A stretch of DNA of 64,000 nucleotides from the NCBI GenBank assembly GCA_019203745.1, contig CP078104.1:496001-560000 (forward strand), in the 5' to 3' direction. Numbering within the stretch: position 1 is the first letter of the stretch; every line of letters starts with the position of its first letter. Below, piece after piece: positions 41,595 through 51,224 of this stretch. Source of the DNA: Chryseobacterium sp. E1 (GTDB lineage: Bacteria > Bacteroidota > Bacteroidia > Flavobacteriales > Weeksellaceae). Below the pieces are notes generated by a model that saw only the letters and a program-made list of their open reading frames with translations, searched no databases and was not told the origin of the DNA. A program made the translations under genes and the position numbers.

Positions 41595-41627
41595 CAAATT
41601 TAAAATATAATTTCTTTAAAAACCAAA
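41595..41627 (-). promoter_or_regulatory. Promoter of the arg operon
   Basis: On the minus strand a TTTG -33 box (41624-41627) and a TAAATTTG -7 box (41595-41602) are 21 nt apart. The start would fall near 41588, 15 nt before the first gene. It is the only strong promoter found for the 8.7-kb cluster. Confidence 0.75.
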
Positions 41628-41708
41628 TTAAAAAGATATTTTTTTGTTTTAAAAATTTACACAGGTAAAATTATCTTTGAAAGAAAATATGTTTTTGCTA
41701 AATTATTA

Positions 41709-41716
41709 TATATTTG
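41709..41716 (+). promoter_or_regulatory. Promoter -7 box for the zinc-ribbon/HTH gene
   Basis: TATATTTG matches TAnnTTTG exactly, 16 nt before the ATG at 41733. TTTG copies occur upstream at 41676 and 41694 but neither at the ideal spacing. Confidence 0.55.
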
Positions 41717-41732
41717 CTAAAAAAATATAGTT

Positions 41733-42149
41733 ATGGAAAATACCTGTCCGAAATGCAAAAGCAATAAAGTGGTAAAAAGCGGAATCGTTAATGAGAAACA
41801 AAGGTTTCTCTGCAAAAGCTGTAACTATTATTTCACTGTTAAAAAACTGGGAAAACAGATTGATGATTATTACGTAACAAAGGCTCTTCAGCTTTATCTC
41901 GAAGGCTTAAGTTACCGTGAAATAGAGCGGATTATAGGAGTTTCCCACGTCACAATAAGCTCCTGGATCAAGAAATACAATATCACAAGACCTCCCCATT
42001 CAGAATTCCATCCTGTTTACAAAATCCTGAAACAAAGCGAACTGATTGAGTACATTGCCCAAGAGGAAAATATTAAAAATGCAGGAATCATTATCACCCA
42101 ATTTGCTGACAAGTATATGCTGATTAAATGGGAAAGATTCAAGAAGTAA
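41733..42149 (+). CDS. InsA-like zinc-ribbon/HTH DNA-binding protein
   Basis: An intact 138-residue protein. Residues 5-34 form a zinc ribbon with CPKC and CKSC pairs, identical in layout to the N-terminal InsA domain of IS1-type transposases. A helix-turn-helix follows (ALQLYLEGLSYREIERIIGVSHVTISSWIKK). The remaining 50 residues (HPVYKILKQSELIEYIAQEENI onward) are not transposase-like, and no InsB/DDE domain follows. It is best read as a domesticated regulator. It lies upstream of the porin and transport genes of the carboxylate module. Confidence 0.8.
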   Translation: MENTCPKCKSNKVVKSGIVNEKQRFLCKSCNYYFTVKKLGKQIDDYYVTKALQLYLEGLSYREIERIIGVSHVTISSWIKKYNITRPPHSEFHPVYKILKQSELIEYIAQEENIKNAGIIITQFADKYMLIKWERFKK

Positions 42150-42399
42150 TTTAGAGATACAGATAATATATTTCAGGTTTCATATTCTGAGACACAAAAC
42201 ACAATACATCTAATTATCAAATAATTACACAGCAAATCAATCTTGTAAACTGTACAAATTCAATATAGATTTCCAATATAAAAACAGCTATCACAGCAAT
42301 TAACTATACTATTACCATTAATATATATTAAATTTTCATAAACAAATTATTAATTACAATTTGGCTTTCACAAAAAACAACGCCAAAAATTGATAATTT

Positions 42400-43778
42400 A
42401 TGAAGAAATTACTTACATTCATTGGAGCAGCCTTAATCAGCACTTCCCTATATGCTCAAGGTTCTCCGGATTACGGCAGCGGACTGAAATTAAATCTTAA
42501 TCCGGAAGGAGATAAATTTATCCGATTTATTTTATGGGACCAGCTTTGGCTAAGGAACACTTCTATGAATCCGGGGACGATGGTAGGCGGAGAACCCACA
42601 GACAACTCCTGGAGTATAGGAAACAGAAGATTACGGGCTTTAACCTATGCACAAATCTCCAAAAGATACATGATCCTCCTCCACTTTGGAATCAACAATC
42701 AGACGTTCATCAACGGAGGAGCTACAGGCACTTCAGGAACGGGCGGCTATGGAAACGGAAAGAAAACCCAACTGTTTTTTCATGATGCCTGGAACGAATA
42801 TGCAGTGATTTTACCTGGAGAAGCAGGAAAATTCAGTTTATCTTTAGGGGCAGGACTTCATTATTATATGGGACTTTCCCGCATGACAATGGCTTCCACC
42901 CTTAATTTCCTGACTGTTGATTCTCCTGTGTTTTCGTGGCCATTAATTGATAATTCCGATCAGTTTGCGAGACAGCTGGGAATGTTTGCCAAGGGAAAAT
43001 ATGGAAAACTGGAATATCGCTTCAGCTTAAATAAACCTTTTGCTACCGACCTTACTCCTGTAAATGTAACAGATCCGTCCAGAGCTGTTGCAGTAGACAA
43101 CAACGGGAACCCAAGTTTTTCAAAGGCAGGATATCTTGAATATCAGTTTCTTGATGAAGAATCGAACACACTTCCCTTCAAGGTAGGCTCTTATTTGGGA
43201 ACAAAAAAGTATTCAATGTAGGGGCAGGTTTTTACCACCAGGCAGATGGAACGAGAACTTCTGTGAATTCAAATATTGAAAAGCACGATATTACCCTTGT
43301 TGCTGTAGATGCTTTTGCCGATATTCCGTTAGGTGAAGCGAAAAATAAAATGGCAGTTTCCGCTTATGCAGGATATTATAACTACAATTTCGGTCCCAAC
43401 TATGTAAGAAATCTGGGAACGATGAATATAGGAGCCAACGATCCGAATTTTATCGGTAACAAAGCAATTGCAGGGCCAGGAAACCTGCAGCCTACCATAG
43501 GAACAGGTAATATTATCTACGCACAGGCCGGACTACTTTTGCCAAGTCAGGCAGAAAAACCTAAAATCAGAATACAGCCTTTCGCTGCTTATACCCACAA
43601 AAATTTTGAAGCATTCGACAAGTCTTCCAATCAGTTTGATATAGGAGCTAACTGGTTTATAGACGGGCATCATGCTAAAATTACAACCCAATACTCAACA
43701 AGACCGGTTTACACCAGCCCTACGGAAAGTCCTTCTTCAAAAGGGGAATTTATTGTACAATTTCAAATCTACTTATAA
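42400..43778 (+). CDS. Porin-like outer-membrane protein (frameshifted)
   Basis: About 459 residues with one frameshift near 43215. A signal peptide (KKLLTFIGAALISTSLYAQ) is followed by alternating amphipathic strands: FIRFILWDQLWLRN, MILLHFGINNQTF, LSLGAGLHYYMG and, at the C-terminus, KGEFIVQFQIYL, ending in an aromatic/hydrophobic residue as expected for barrel assembly. It resembles the phosphate-selective or solute-specific porins that sit beside transporters in Bacteroidota. Substrate unknown; the adjacent MFS gene points to a small organic acid. Confidence 0.8.
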
Positions 43779-43852
43779 AAATAATTTGAACCCTTTCAAT
43801 ACAATCCTGAATGAATTAATATCATTTTCACTAACATCAAAAACTAATCAAT

Positions 43853-45431
43853 ATGAGCGAAAATCATCACGAAAGCTACGAAAATATGACCGACAGGCAA
43901 AAGAACCGCACCATATGGAGCGTGATCACCGCCTCATCCCTCGGCACTCTGATAGAATGGTATGACTTCTATATTTTCGGAAGTTTAGCTGTCGTCTTAG
44001 CTACTAAATTTTTCCCGGCAGATAATCCTACCGCTGCATTTTTATCTACATTGGCCACATTTGCCGCCGGATTTGTTGTAAGGCCTTTTGGAGCGTTATT
44101 TTTCGGAAGACTGGGAGATATTATCGGGCGAAAATATACTTTCCTTGTGACTTTACTGATCATGGGATTTTCTACATTCCTGATCGGATGTATCCCAAGT
44201 TATGAATCTATTGGGTTTATGGCTCCCGTTCTGGTTTTAATTTTAAGATTATTACAGGGATTGGCACTTGGAGGTGAATATGGAGGCGCTGCCACCTATG
44301 TTGCAGAGTATGCACAACCCCACCGCAGGGGCTACTGGACTTCGTGGATCCAGACTACGGCCACCGCAGGTCTATTCATTTCCCTCATTGTTATTTTAAT
44401 CACAAAAACAACTCTTTCTGCAGAAGATTTTGATACCTGGGGATGGAGAGTTCCATTCTGGATTTCTATTTTAATGGTAGGCGTTTCTTATGTCATCAGA
44501 AAAAACATGAAAGAATCTCCACTTTTGCAAAGGCAAAAGTGAAGGGAAAACTTCTAAAAATCCATTGAAAGAAAGTTTCGGAAATAAATACAATTTCAAA
44601 TTTGTTCTTCTTGCTTTGTTTGGAGCAGCTATGGGGCAAGGGGTAATCTGGTACACCGGACAATTCTATGCGATGAGCTTTTTACAAAAGGTAATGAATG
44701 TAGAATCTTCCCAGGTAGATATGCTGATGGCTACAGCTTTACTTTTGGGCACCCCTTTCTTTGTGTTTTTCGGGTGGCTTTCTGATAAAATCGGGAGAAA
44801 AGCAGTCATGATGACCGGAATGCTGGTGGCGATCCTGGCTTACAGACCTATTTACGACAGCATGTTTAAAAGTGTAAGCCTGGAAAATAAAACAGTTGCA
44901 GCTAACGGAATTTCGGAGAAAAGAACAGCTAAAATACACAGTGATATAGCGACAGACAGCCTTATCACTTTTCATAAAGAAACTCTTTACACAGACGGAA
45001 CACTAATTAAAAAAGACAGTATTGTTCACTGGTCTCCAGCCGGTCCGGTAATGAAAGATGGAAAAGCTGAAGAAGCAAAAGTCTCTCAAACCGTAAAGTT
45101 AAGTAATGATACGAAATGGTACCTTATCTTCCTTGTGTTCATTCAGGTGATATTTGTAACGATGGTTTACGGCCCTATTGCTGCATTCCTTGTAGAAATG
45201 TTCCCGGTGAGAATCCGCTATACCTCAATGTCTCTGCCTTATCACATCGGAAATGGAGTGTTTGGAGGTCTTCTTCCGGCAGTAGCCACCTATCTGGTAA
45301 CAACCGGCAAAGAGGCAGGGCACGCAACATGGTATCTGGAAGGTCTTTGGTATCCGATAGGAGTTGCCACCGTCTGTCTGATCATCGGATTGTTTTATCT
45401 TAAAAATAAGAACAATAATCTTCACGATTAA
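43853..45431 (+). CDS. MFS transporter, metabolite:H+ symporter type (frameshifted)
   Basis: About 526 residues with one frameshift near 44540. The first half has the MHS signature LIEWYDFYIFGSLAVVLATKFFP, FVVRPFGALFFGRLGDIIGRKYTF and LRLLQGLALGGEYGGAATYVAEYA. The second half has FFVFFGWLSDKIGRKAVMMTG. Unusually, about 90 hydrophilic residues are inserted at 44865-45110 between two membrane segments, before IFLVFIQVIFVTMVYGPIAAFLVEMFP. These proteins import carboxylates such as acetate, alpha-ketoglutarate or proline. It is followed by two small membrane protein genes and the CrbS-type kinase. Confidence 0.9.
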
Positions 45432-45474
45432 GTACTGAATCACTCAAATTTTTATTAATTTTAAAACTACTAAA

Positions 45475-45701
45475 ATGAACGGACTAAAAAAATATTAGGT
45501 GTACTCTGGATCGCAATAGCATTAGTGGTAGGCTATTTCGGAACTACAGTAATGGGAATTCCCAAAATCACTTCAGGAAAACAGGAAGATCTGGTTTTCG
45601 GTATTATCATCCTGTTTGTATTGATGCCGATCATTTCGGGAGGAATGGCTGTCTTCGGCTATTATGCATTAACCGGAGAATATTCTGACGACAAAATATA
45701 A
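45475..45701 (+). CDS. Small two-helix membrane protein (frameshifted)
   Basis: About 75 residues with one lost A near 45490. Two hydrophobic segments: ILGVLWIAIALVVGYFGTTVMG and FGIIILFVLMPIISGGMAVFGYYAL, separated by a short polar turn KITSGKQEDL. It resembles a conserved Bacteroidota family (DUF6814, by recollection) found after MFS symporters. A role as a transporter accessory subunit is an inference from position. Confidence 0.7.
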
Positions 45702-45754
45702 AATGACCCAAACAGATAATTGATGAATCCCGCATTCATCAATTATCTTTATCA

Positions 45755-45958
45755 ATGAGCATTATGAAAAAGAGACACGAGCAAAAACTGATTATCCTGA
45801 GCATCGGACTGATGATCGCCTTCAGCATTCCTATTTCTCTCCTTTTCAACAGTGAGAAGGAAGTTTTCGGCTATCCTATGATCCTGATCTATCTGTTTGC
45901 TGTCTGGATGATTTCCATCGTCATCTCATTAGTAATTGTAAAGAGGTATGATGAGTAG
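45755..45958 (+). CDS. Small two-helix membrane protein preceding the symporter-kinase
   Basis: An intact 67-residue protein with segments LIILSIGLMIAFSIPISLLF and YPMILIYLFAVWMISIVISLVI, ending in KRYDE. Small proteins of this shape (DUF4212/DUF3311-like) commonly precede sodium:solute symporters as small subunits. Here the next gene begins inside its last codons (ATGATGAG overlap at 45948), and that gene carries a symporter domain, so the two are very likely partners. Confidence 0.75.
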   Translation: MSIMKKRHEQKLIILSIGLMIAFSIPISLLFNSEKEVFGYPMILIYLFAVWMISIVISLVIVKRYDE

Positions 45959-48652
45959 CTTTGCATTATTTTTCGTAGTCTTGTTTTATCTGGCACTTCT
46001 GTTCTTAGTTGCCCATCTGGCAGAGAAGAAGAGAAGTAAGCTATGGATCAACAATCCCTACATCTATGCATTATCTCTTGCGGTATACTGTACAGCCTGG
46101 ACCTATTACGGAAGCATCGGAGTGGCAGCCACCAGCGGACTGAATTATCTTCCGATCTATATAGGACCTGTTATGATCATCCCGGCCTGGATCTATATCA
46201 ACACAAGAATTGTAAGAATTTCCAGAGTCAACAAAATCAGCAGCCTTGCTGACTTTATTTCTTTACGGTATGGAAACAGCAGAAGCTTCAGTGCCATTAT
46301 CACCATCGTTTGTCTTTTGGCTATTGTTCCTTACATCGGACTGCAGATCAAGGCCATTTCCGAAACCTTTCACCTGGTAACAGAAACTCCGATGTCAAAG
46401 GATATTCTGACGGACAATGCTACCTTTGTTGTGGTTCTTATCGCCTTGTTTTCATCTTATTACGGAACCAGGTATGTGGATGCTTCGGAAAAACGTCTGG
46501 GAATCATTTCCGCCATTGCTCTGGAAAGTTTTTTAAAGCTTTTCTTTATTATTATTCTTGGTCTTTTTGTGATCTATTATGTATTCGACGGGTTTTCGGA
46601 TATCTACCAGAAAGCAAGCAGGTTTGAAGATTTTAAAGCAAAAAATACATTCAACGGCGTTGAAGGCGCTATGAACTGGATGGTATTGTGCATGATCTCA
46701 GCTACTGCCATCTGTATATTGCCCAGACAGTTTCACACTGCCATCATTGAAAACAGGCAGGAAAAACACATCAGAACAGCAATCTGGTTTTTCCGCTTTA
46801 TCTTTTGATATTCACCGTATTTATTTTTCCGATTGCCTGGGGCGGAAGGTTAATTTTTGATGGACAGAAGGTAAATCCTGAGTTCTACTCGATCTTAATT
46901 CCACAGCATTTTGACAATACTTTGATTACAGTTTTGGTATTTCTTGGCGGACTGAGCTCATGCATTTCAATGATCATTATTTCTGCTATCACTTTATCCA
47001 TCATGCTTTCCAACAACCTTATCATTCCTTACGGGCTGCTTGGAAAATTTAAATCCGAAAATGAAGAACAGAATACCAGGAGTATTACCAACATCAGGAA
47101 ATTCAGCATTTTTGCCCTGATCATTATGGCTTTTGCATTCTACAAATATTTTATTTTAAAAACATCACTGGATTCTGTAGGGTTAATTTCATTTGTAGTG
47201 ATCGCCCAACTCGCTCCTTCATTTTTCGGAGCCTTGTTCTGGAGAAGAGGAAGCTACAAAGGAGCTGTTGCCGGGTTAGCTGCCGGACTGGCTATCTGCT
47301 ATTTCGGGCTGATCATTCCGCAGTACTATTTTTCTTATAATCAGGAATTCAAAGGAGTATTGAGGGAAATGTACGATGCCTTTGGATTTTTCACGATTCC
47401 GTATCTGGGAAGAATTCCACAGATCTTTTTCTGGTCAATTCTGGTGAACACCGGTTTATTTACCATCATTTCAGTAAGCACTAAAGGAAATTACCGTGAA
47501 AGAAATTTTGCAGAACTGTATGTAGATATTGACAAGTATATTCAGAATCATGAAAATGCTTTTATCTGGCGTGGAACTGCTTATATTTCTGATATCCGGA
47601 ATATTCTTGAACGTTTTTTAGGCAAAAACAAAACTGAGCAGGCGCTGAGAATTTTCAATTTAAAATATAATATTGATTCCAAAACAGAAACGGCCGATTC
47701 CAGATTCATCAAATTCTCTGAAAATCTTCTTGCAGGAAGGATAGGAACCGCTTCTGCAAAAATATTGATTGAAGGAGTAACCAAAGAAGATAAAATATCT
47801 TTAAAAGAGGTTTTGAATATTCTTGAAGAATCAAAAGAAAATATAAGTCTGAATAAAAAACTGACAGAACAATCTGAAGAACTGCAGAAATTGTCTGATG
47901 ACCTGAGAACAGCCAACGAAAGCCTGATCATCAAAGACCGTCAGAAAGATGATTTCCTGGATTCTGTAGCCCATGAATTGAGAACACCAATCACCGCTAT
48001 CCGCTCTGCAGGGGAAATTCTCGCAGATGACGATGATATCCCGTTTGATATCAAACAGGAGTTTTTAAATAATATCATCACAGAATCTGACCGATTAAGC
48101 GAAATCATCAATGATATTCTTTATCTGGATAAGCTTCAGCACGGTGAAATTTCACTCCATATTCAGGAAAACAACATTACTGAAACCTATAAAAAGGCTT
48201 TAAACCCACTCCTTCACCTGATACAGCAGAAAAATATACATTTAAGTGAAGTCAATCTCCTGAATCAGGTTATCTTTGAATATGACGAAGCCAGAATGAT
48301 TCAGCTGTTCCAGAATATCTGGGGAAATGCTTTAAAATTCACCGAAGAACAGGGAACGATACAAACAAAACTTTATGAAAAGGAACACCAGCTGGTGATC
48401 TCCATTTTCAATACGGGAAAACACATTCCCGAAGAAGATCTTGAAATGATCTTTGACAAATTCTATCAGTCTAAAAATCAAAATATTTTAAAACCTACGG
48501 GAAGCGGGCTCGGGCTGGCCATTTCCAAAAAAATTATTCAGGCCCACGGAGGAAGTATAAAAGCAGAAAACAGCGGACTGGGCGTAACTTTTATCATTAG
48601 CCTCCCTGAAAAAACGACAAAAGAGATTATAAATGAAGTTGAACACCATTAA
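45948..48652 (+). CDS. CrbS/CbrA-type symporter-sensor histidine kinase (frameshifted)
   Basis: About 901 residues with one frameshift near 46800. Residues 1 to about 510 are a sodium:solute symporter domain (about 13 helices, including YCTAWTYYGSIGVAATSGLNYLPIYIGP). A STAC domain follows: FIWRGTAYISDIRNILERFLGK, then ENLLAGRIGTASAKILIEGVTKEDKISLKEVLNILEE. Then a coiled coil, HisKA with the phospho-acceptor His in SVAHELRTPITAIRSAG (about 675), and HATPase_c (NIWGNALKFTEE, GSGLGLAISKKIIQAHGG). No receiver or PAS is fused. CrbS-type kinases sense or transport short carboxylates and control acs; acs lies 2.6 kb downstream. Confidence 0.9.
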
Positions 48653-48661
48653 AACCCACTT

Positions 48662-49021
48662 ATGAGAAAGATAATCATTGCAGATGATGAACACAAAATA
48701 TTAATGTCACTGGAATACAGTTTTAAGAAAAACGGCTATGATGTTTATATCGCACGGGACGGAACGGAAGTACTGGACTTTCTGAAAGGCATGGTCCCGG
48801 ACGTTATTTTACTGGATATTATGATGCCCAATCTGGATGGATACAGCACTCTGGACCTCATCAGACAGGATGAAAAGCTAAAAGACACCAAAGTTATCTT
48901 CCTCAGTGCAAAAAACAACCCAAAAGATATTGAAAAAGGATTGGAAATGGGCGCTGACGCTTACGTAACAAAACCCTATTCAATTAAAAAGCTGTTGCAG
49001 CAGATTGAGGAAATGTTTTAG
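48662..49021 (+). CDS. Receiver-only response regulator
   Basis: An intact 119-residue CheY-like receiver. Acidic pair IADDEH at the start, phospho-Asp in DVILLDIMMPN (about residue 54), switch Ser in IFLSAK and Lys in VTKPYS. No DNA-binding or enzymatic output domain follows; the stop comes right after the receiver. It lies 9 nt after the kinase gene and is its obvious partner. CrbR partners in Proteobacteria carry a LuxR-type output, so this one must work through another protein. Confidence 0.9.
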   Translation: MRKIIIADDEHKILMSLEYSFKKNGYDVYIARDGTEVLDFLKGMVPDVILLDIMMPNLDGYSTLDLIRQDEKLKDTKVIFLSAKNNPKDIEKGLEMGADAYVTKPYSIKKLLQQIEEMF

Positions 49022-49071
49022 AGGGGGAATATAGACAGGAGCTCAGAGACGATAAAAAGTAAAAAAACACA

Positions 49072-49244
49072 ACAGTCATTGCGAGCAAAGCGAAGCAATC
49101 TCAGTTTAATAAGAAATGAAGCTTAATAATCTTAAAAGCTTAACCCCTCCTTAATGGATCAAAAAAACTTAACCATTAAGACCTATTTAGAAATTAAGAT
49201 TATTAAGAGATTGCTTCGTCGCTTTCGCTCCTCGCAATGACTGT
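49072..49244. repeat. Inverted pair of CATTGCGAG repeats
   Basis: A GTCATTGCGAG..GAAGCAATCTC element at 49072-49102 faces its inverted, 7-nt longer copy at 49207-49244. Between them lie ACCATTAAG and CTTAATGG elements. This is the CATTGCGAGG-type intergenic repeat common in Bacteroidota. The whole 258-nt gap separates the receiver gene from the PrpE-like gene. No coding frame is present. Confidence 0.75.
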
Positions 49245-49280
49245 TCACAAAAAAATAAACACGAAAACACAATTATTGAT

Positions 49281-51163
49281 ATGGATGCAGATATGTTATT
49301 TAAACAAAGTATAGAGCATAAAGAAGAATTCTGGAAAGAGCAGGCCAAAGCGATACAATGGTTCGAGTTTCCAAAGCAGATCCTTTCCAAAGATCAGAAT
49401 AATTACCCGCAGTGGTATTCTGACGGCCGGATCAACATGTGCCACCTGTGCATTGACCAGCATATTGAAGATGGGTTTGGAGATCAGACAGCAATCGTTT
49501 ACGATTCACCTGTTACCAATCAGAAGAAAACCTATACTTTCAGACAGGCTCAGGAAGAAATCTCAAAATTAGCCGGTGGACTCGCTTCTTTAGGATTAAA
49601 AAGGGAGATACTGCAGTTATTTATATGCCAATGATCCCGCAGACCCTTTTTGCCATGCTTGCCTGTGCAAGGATCGGAGTGATTCACAATGTGGTTTTCG
49701 GAGGTTTTGCTCCTCACGAACTGGTGGTAAGAATTGATGACTGTAAGCCAAAGGTACTGATCACAGCAACAGCAGGAATAGAGATTGCCAAAAGAATCCC
49801 CTATCTTCCACTGGTAGAAAAAGCAATAGAACTGGCTCAGGATAAAGTAGACAATATCATTGTTTACAACAGAAAGCTGGTGGACAATCAACATGAAATG
49901 TTTGACGGGCTGATTGATTATGAAGAACTTGTTCAAAAATCAGAACCTGCAGATTGTGTCTCTGTAGAATCTACCCATCCTTTATACTTACTTTACACTT
50001 CGGGAACTACCGGGAAACCCAAAGGTATTGTAAGGGATACAGGCGGCTATGCCACAGCACTGAAGTTTTCTATGAAATACATCTACGGCGTTGAACCCGG
50101 TGAAACCTATTGGGCCGCCTCAGATTTTGGCTGGGCAGTAGGACATAGTTTTTCCGTTTACGGGCCATTGATCAATAGAAATACAACAATTATTTTTGAA
50201 GGAAAGCCTATCATGACCCCGGATGCAGGAACTTTCTGGAGAATCATTTCAGAATATAAGGTATCTGTCATGTTTACCGCTCCTACAGCCATCAGAGCCA
50301 TTAAAAAGAAGATCCTGACGGAGAGCTGGTAAAGAAATACGACCTGTCTCACTTTAAAAACAATTCCTCGCCGGCGAACGTTGTGACGTTGCTACTCTGG
50401 ACTGGTTTGCAGAACATATCGGGGTTCCGGCTATTGACCACTGGTGGCAGACGGAATCCGGCTGGCCCATGCTCGGTTTAATGACTTTTGATGAAAACTA
50501 CAGAATCAAAGAGCTTCTGCCGGAAAACCGGTTCCGGGTTATGATATTAAAATTTTTGACGAAAACGGCTATGAACTGGATGCTCATCAGGAAGGCTACT
50601 TAATTATAAAACTTCCGCTTCCACCGGGTGCTATGCTGGGAATCTGGAATGATTATGACCGTTTTCAGAACAGCTACCTGTCTCAATACAATGGATACTA
50701 TTTTTCCGGAGATGGTGCCATACAGGATGAAGACGGCTACATCTTCATTACCGGAAGAGTGGACGATGTGATCAATGTTGCAGGGCACCGGCTTTCCACA
50801 TCTGAAATGGAAGAAATTGTATCATCACATCCAGATGTTGCAGAATGTGCAGTAGTAGGCATTGATGATGATCTGAAAGGGCAGATTCCTTTTGCTTCCG
50901 TAGTATTGAAGAACGGAGCCGCAATCTCTGAAGAACAGGTTGAAAAGGACATTATCCGGATGGTGCGTGAAAAAATCGGAGCCGTTGCTTTTTTAAAGAA
51001 TGCAATGGTTGTCAAACGCTTACCCAAAACACGGTCCGGAAAGACTCTAAGAAAACTGATAAGAACATTACTTGACGGAAAAGATTTTCAGGTTCCATCA
51101 ACTATTGATGATGAGAAAATCATTGAAGAAATTCAGGAAAAAATCAAGGATTATAGGGCATAA
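49281..51163 (+). CDS. prpE: Acyl-CoA synthetase, propionyl-CoA ligase-like (frameshifted)
   Basis: About 628 residues in several frames (breaks near 49608, 50325, 50368 and 50525). Adenylate-forming motifs: LYTSGTTGKPKG (P-loop), the PrpE-typical IVRDTGGYATALKFSM, WWQTESGWPMLG, YYFSGDGA, and GRVDDVINVAGHRLST. The catalytic lysine is in [12 protein letters not shown]. The DTGGY segment and overall pattern fit propionate- rather than acetate-CoA ligases, though substrate range is often wide. It precedes acs by 61 nt. Confidence 0.88.
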
Positions 51164-51224
51164 GCCAGAAATTAAACATAAATTTAAAATATAATAAATT
51201 CAAATTTCAAAAAACGAAAGGGAT

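Noticed and set aside
41733-42149. An intact IS1-type insertion sequence
   Set aside because: There is no InsB/DDE gene, no terminal inverted repeats and no target duplication; only the InsA-like DNA-binding domain is present.
45948-48652. A plain sodium:solute symporter followed by a separate kinase gene
   Set aside because: The break near 46800 lies in the middle of the symporter domain, and the STAC and kinase domains follow in the same frame as its second half, so one fused protein is the right reading.
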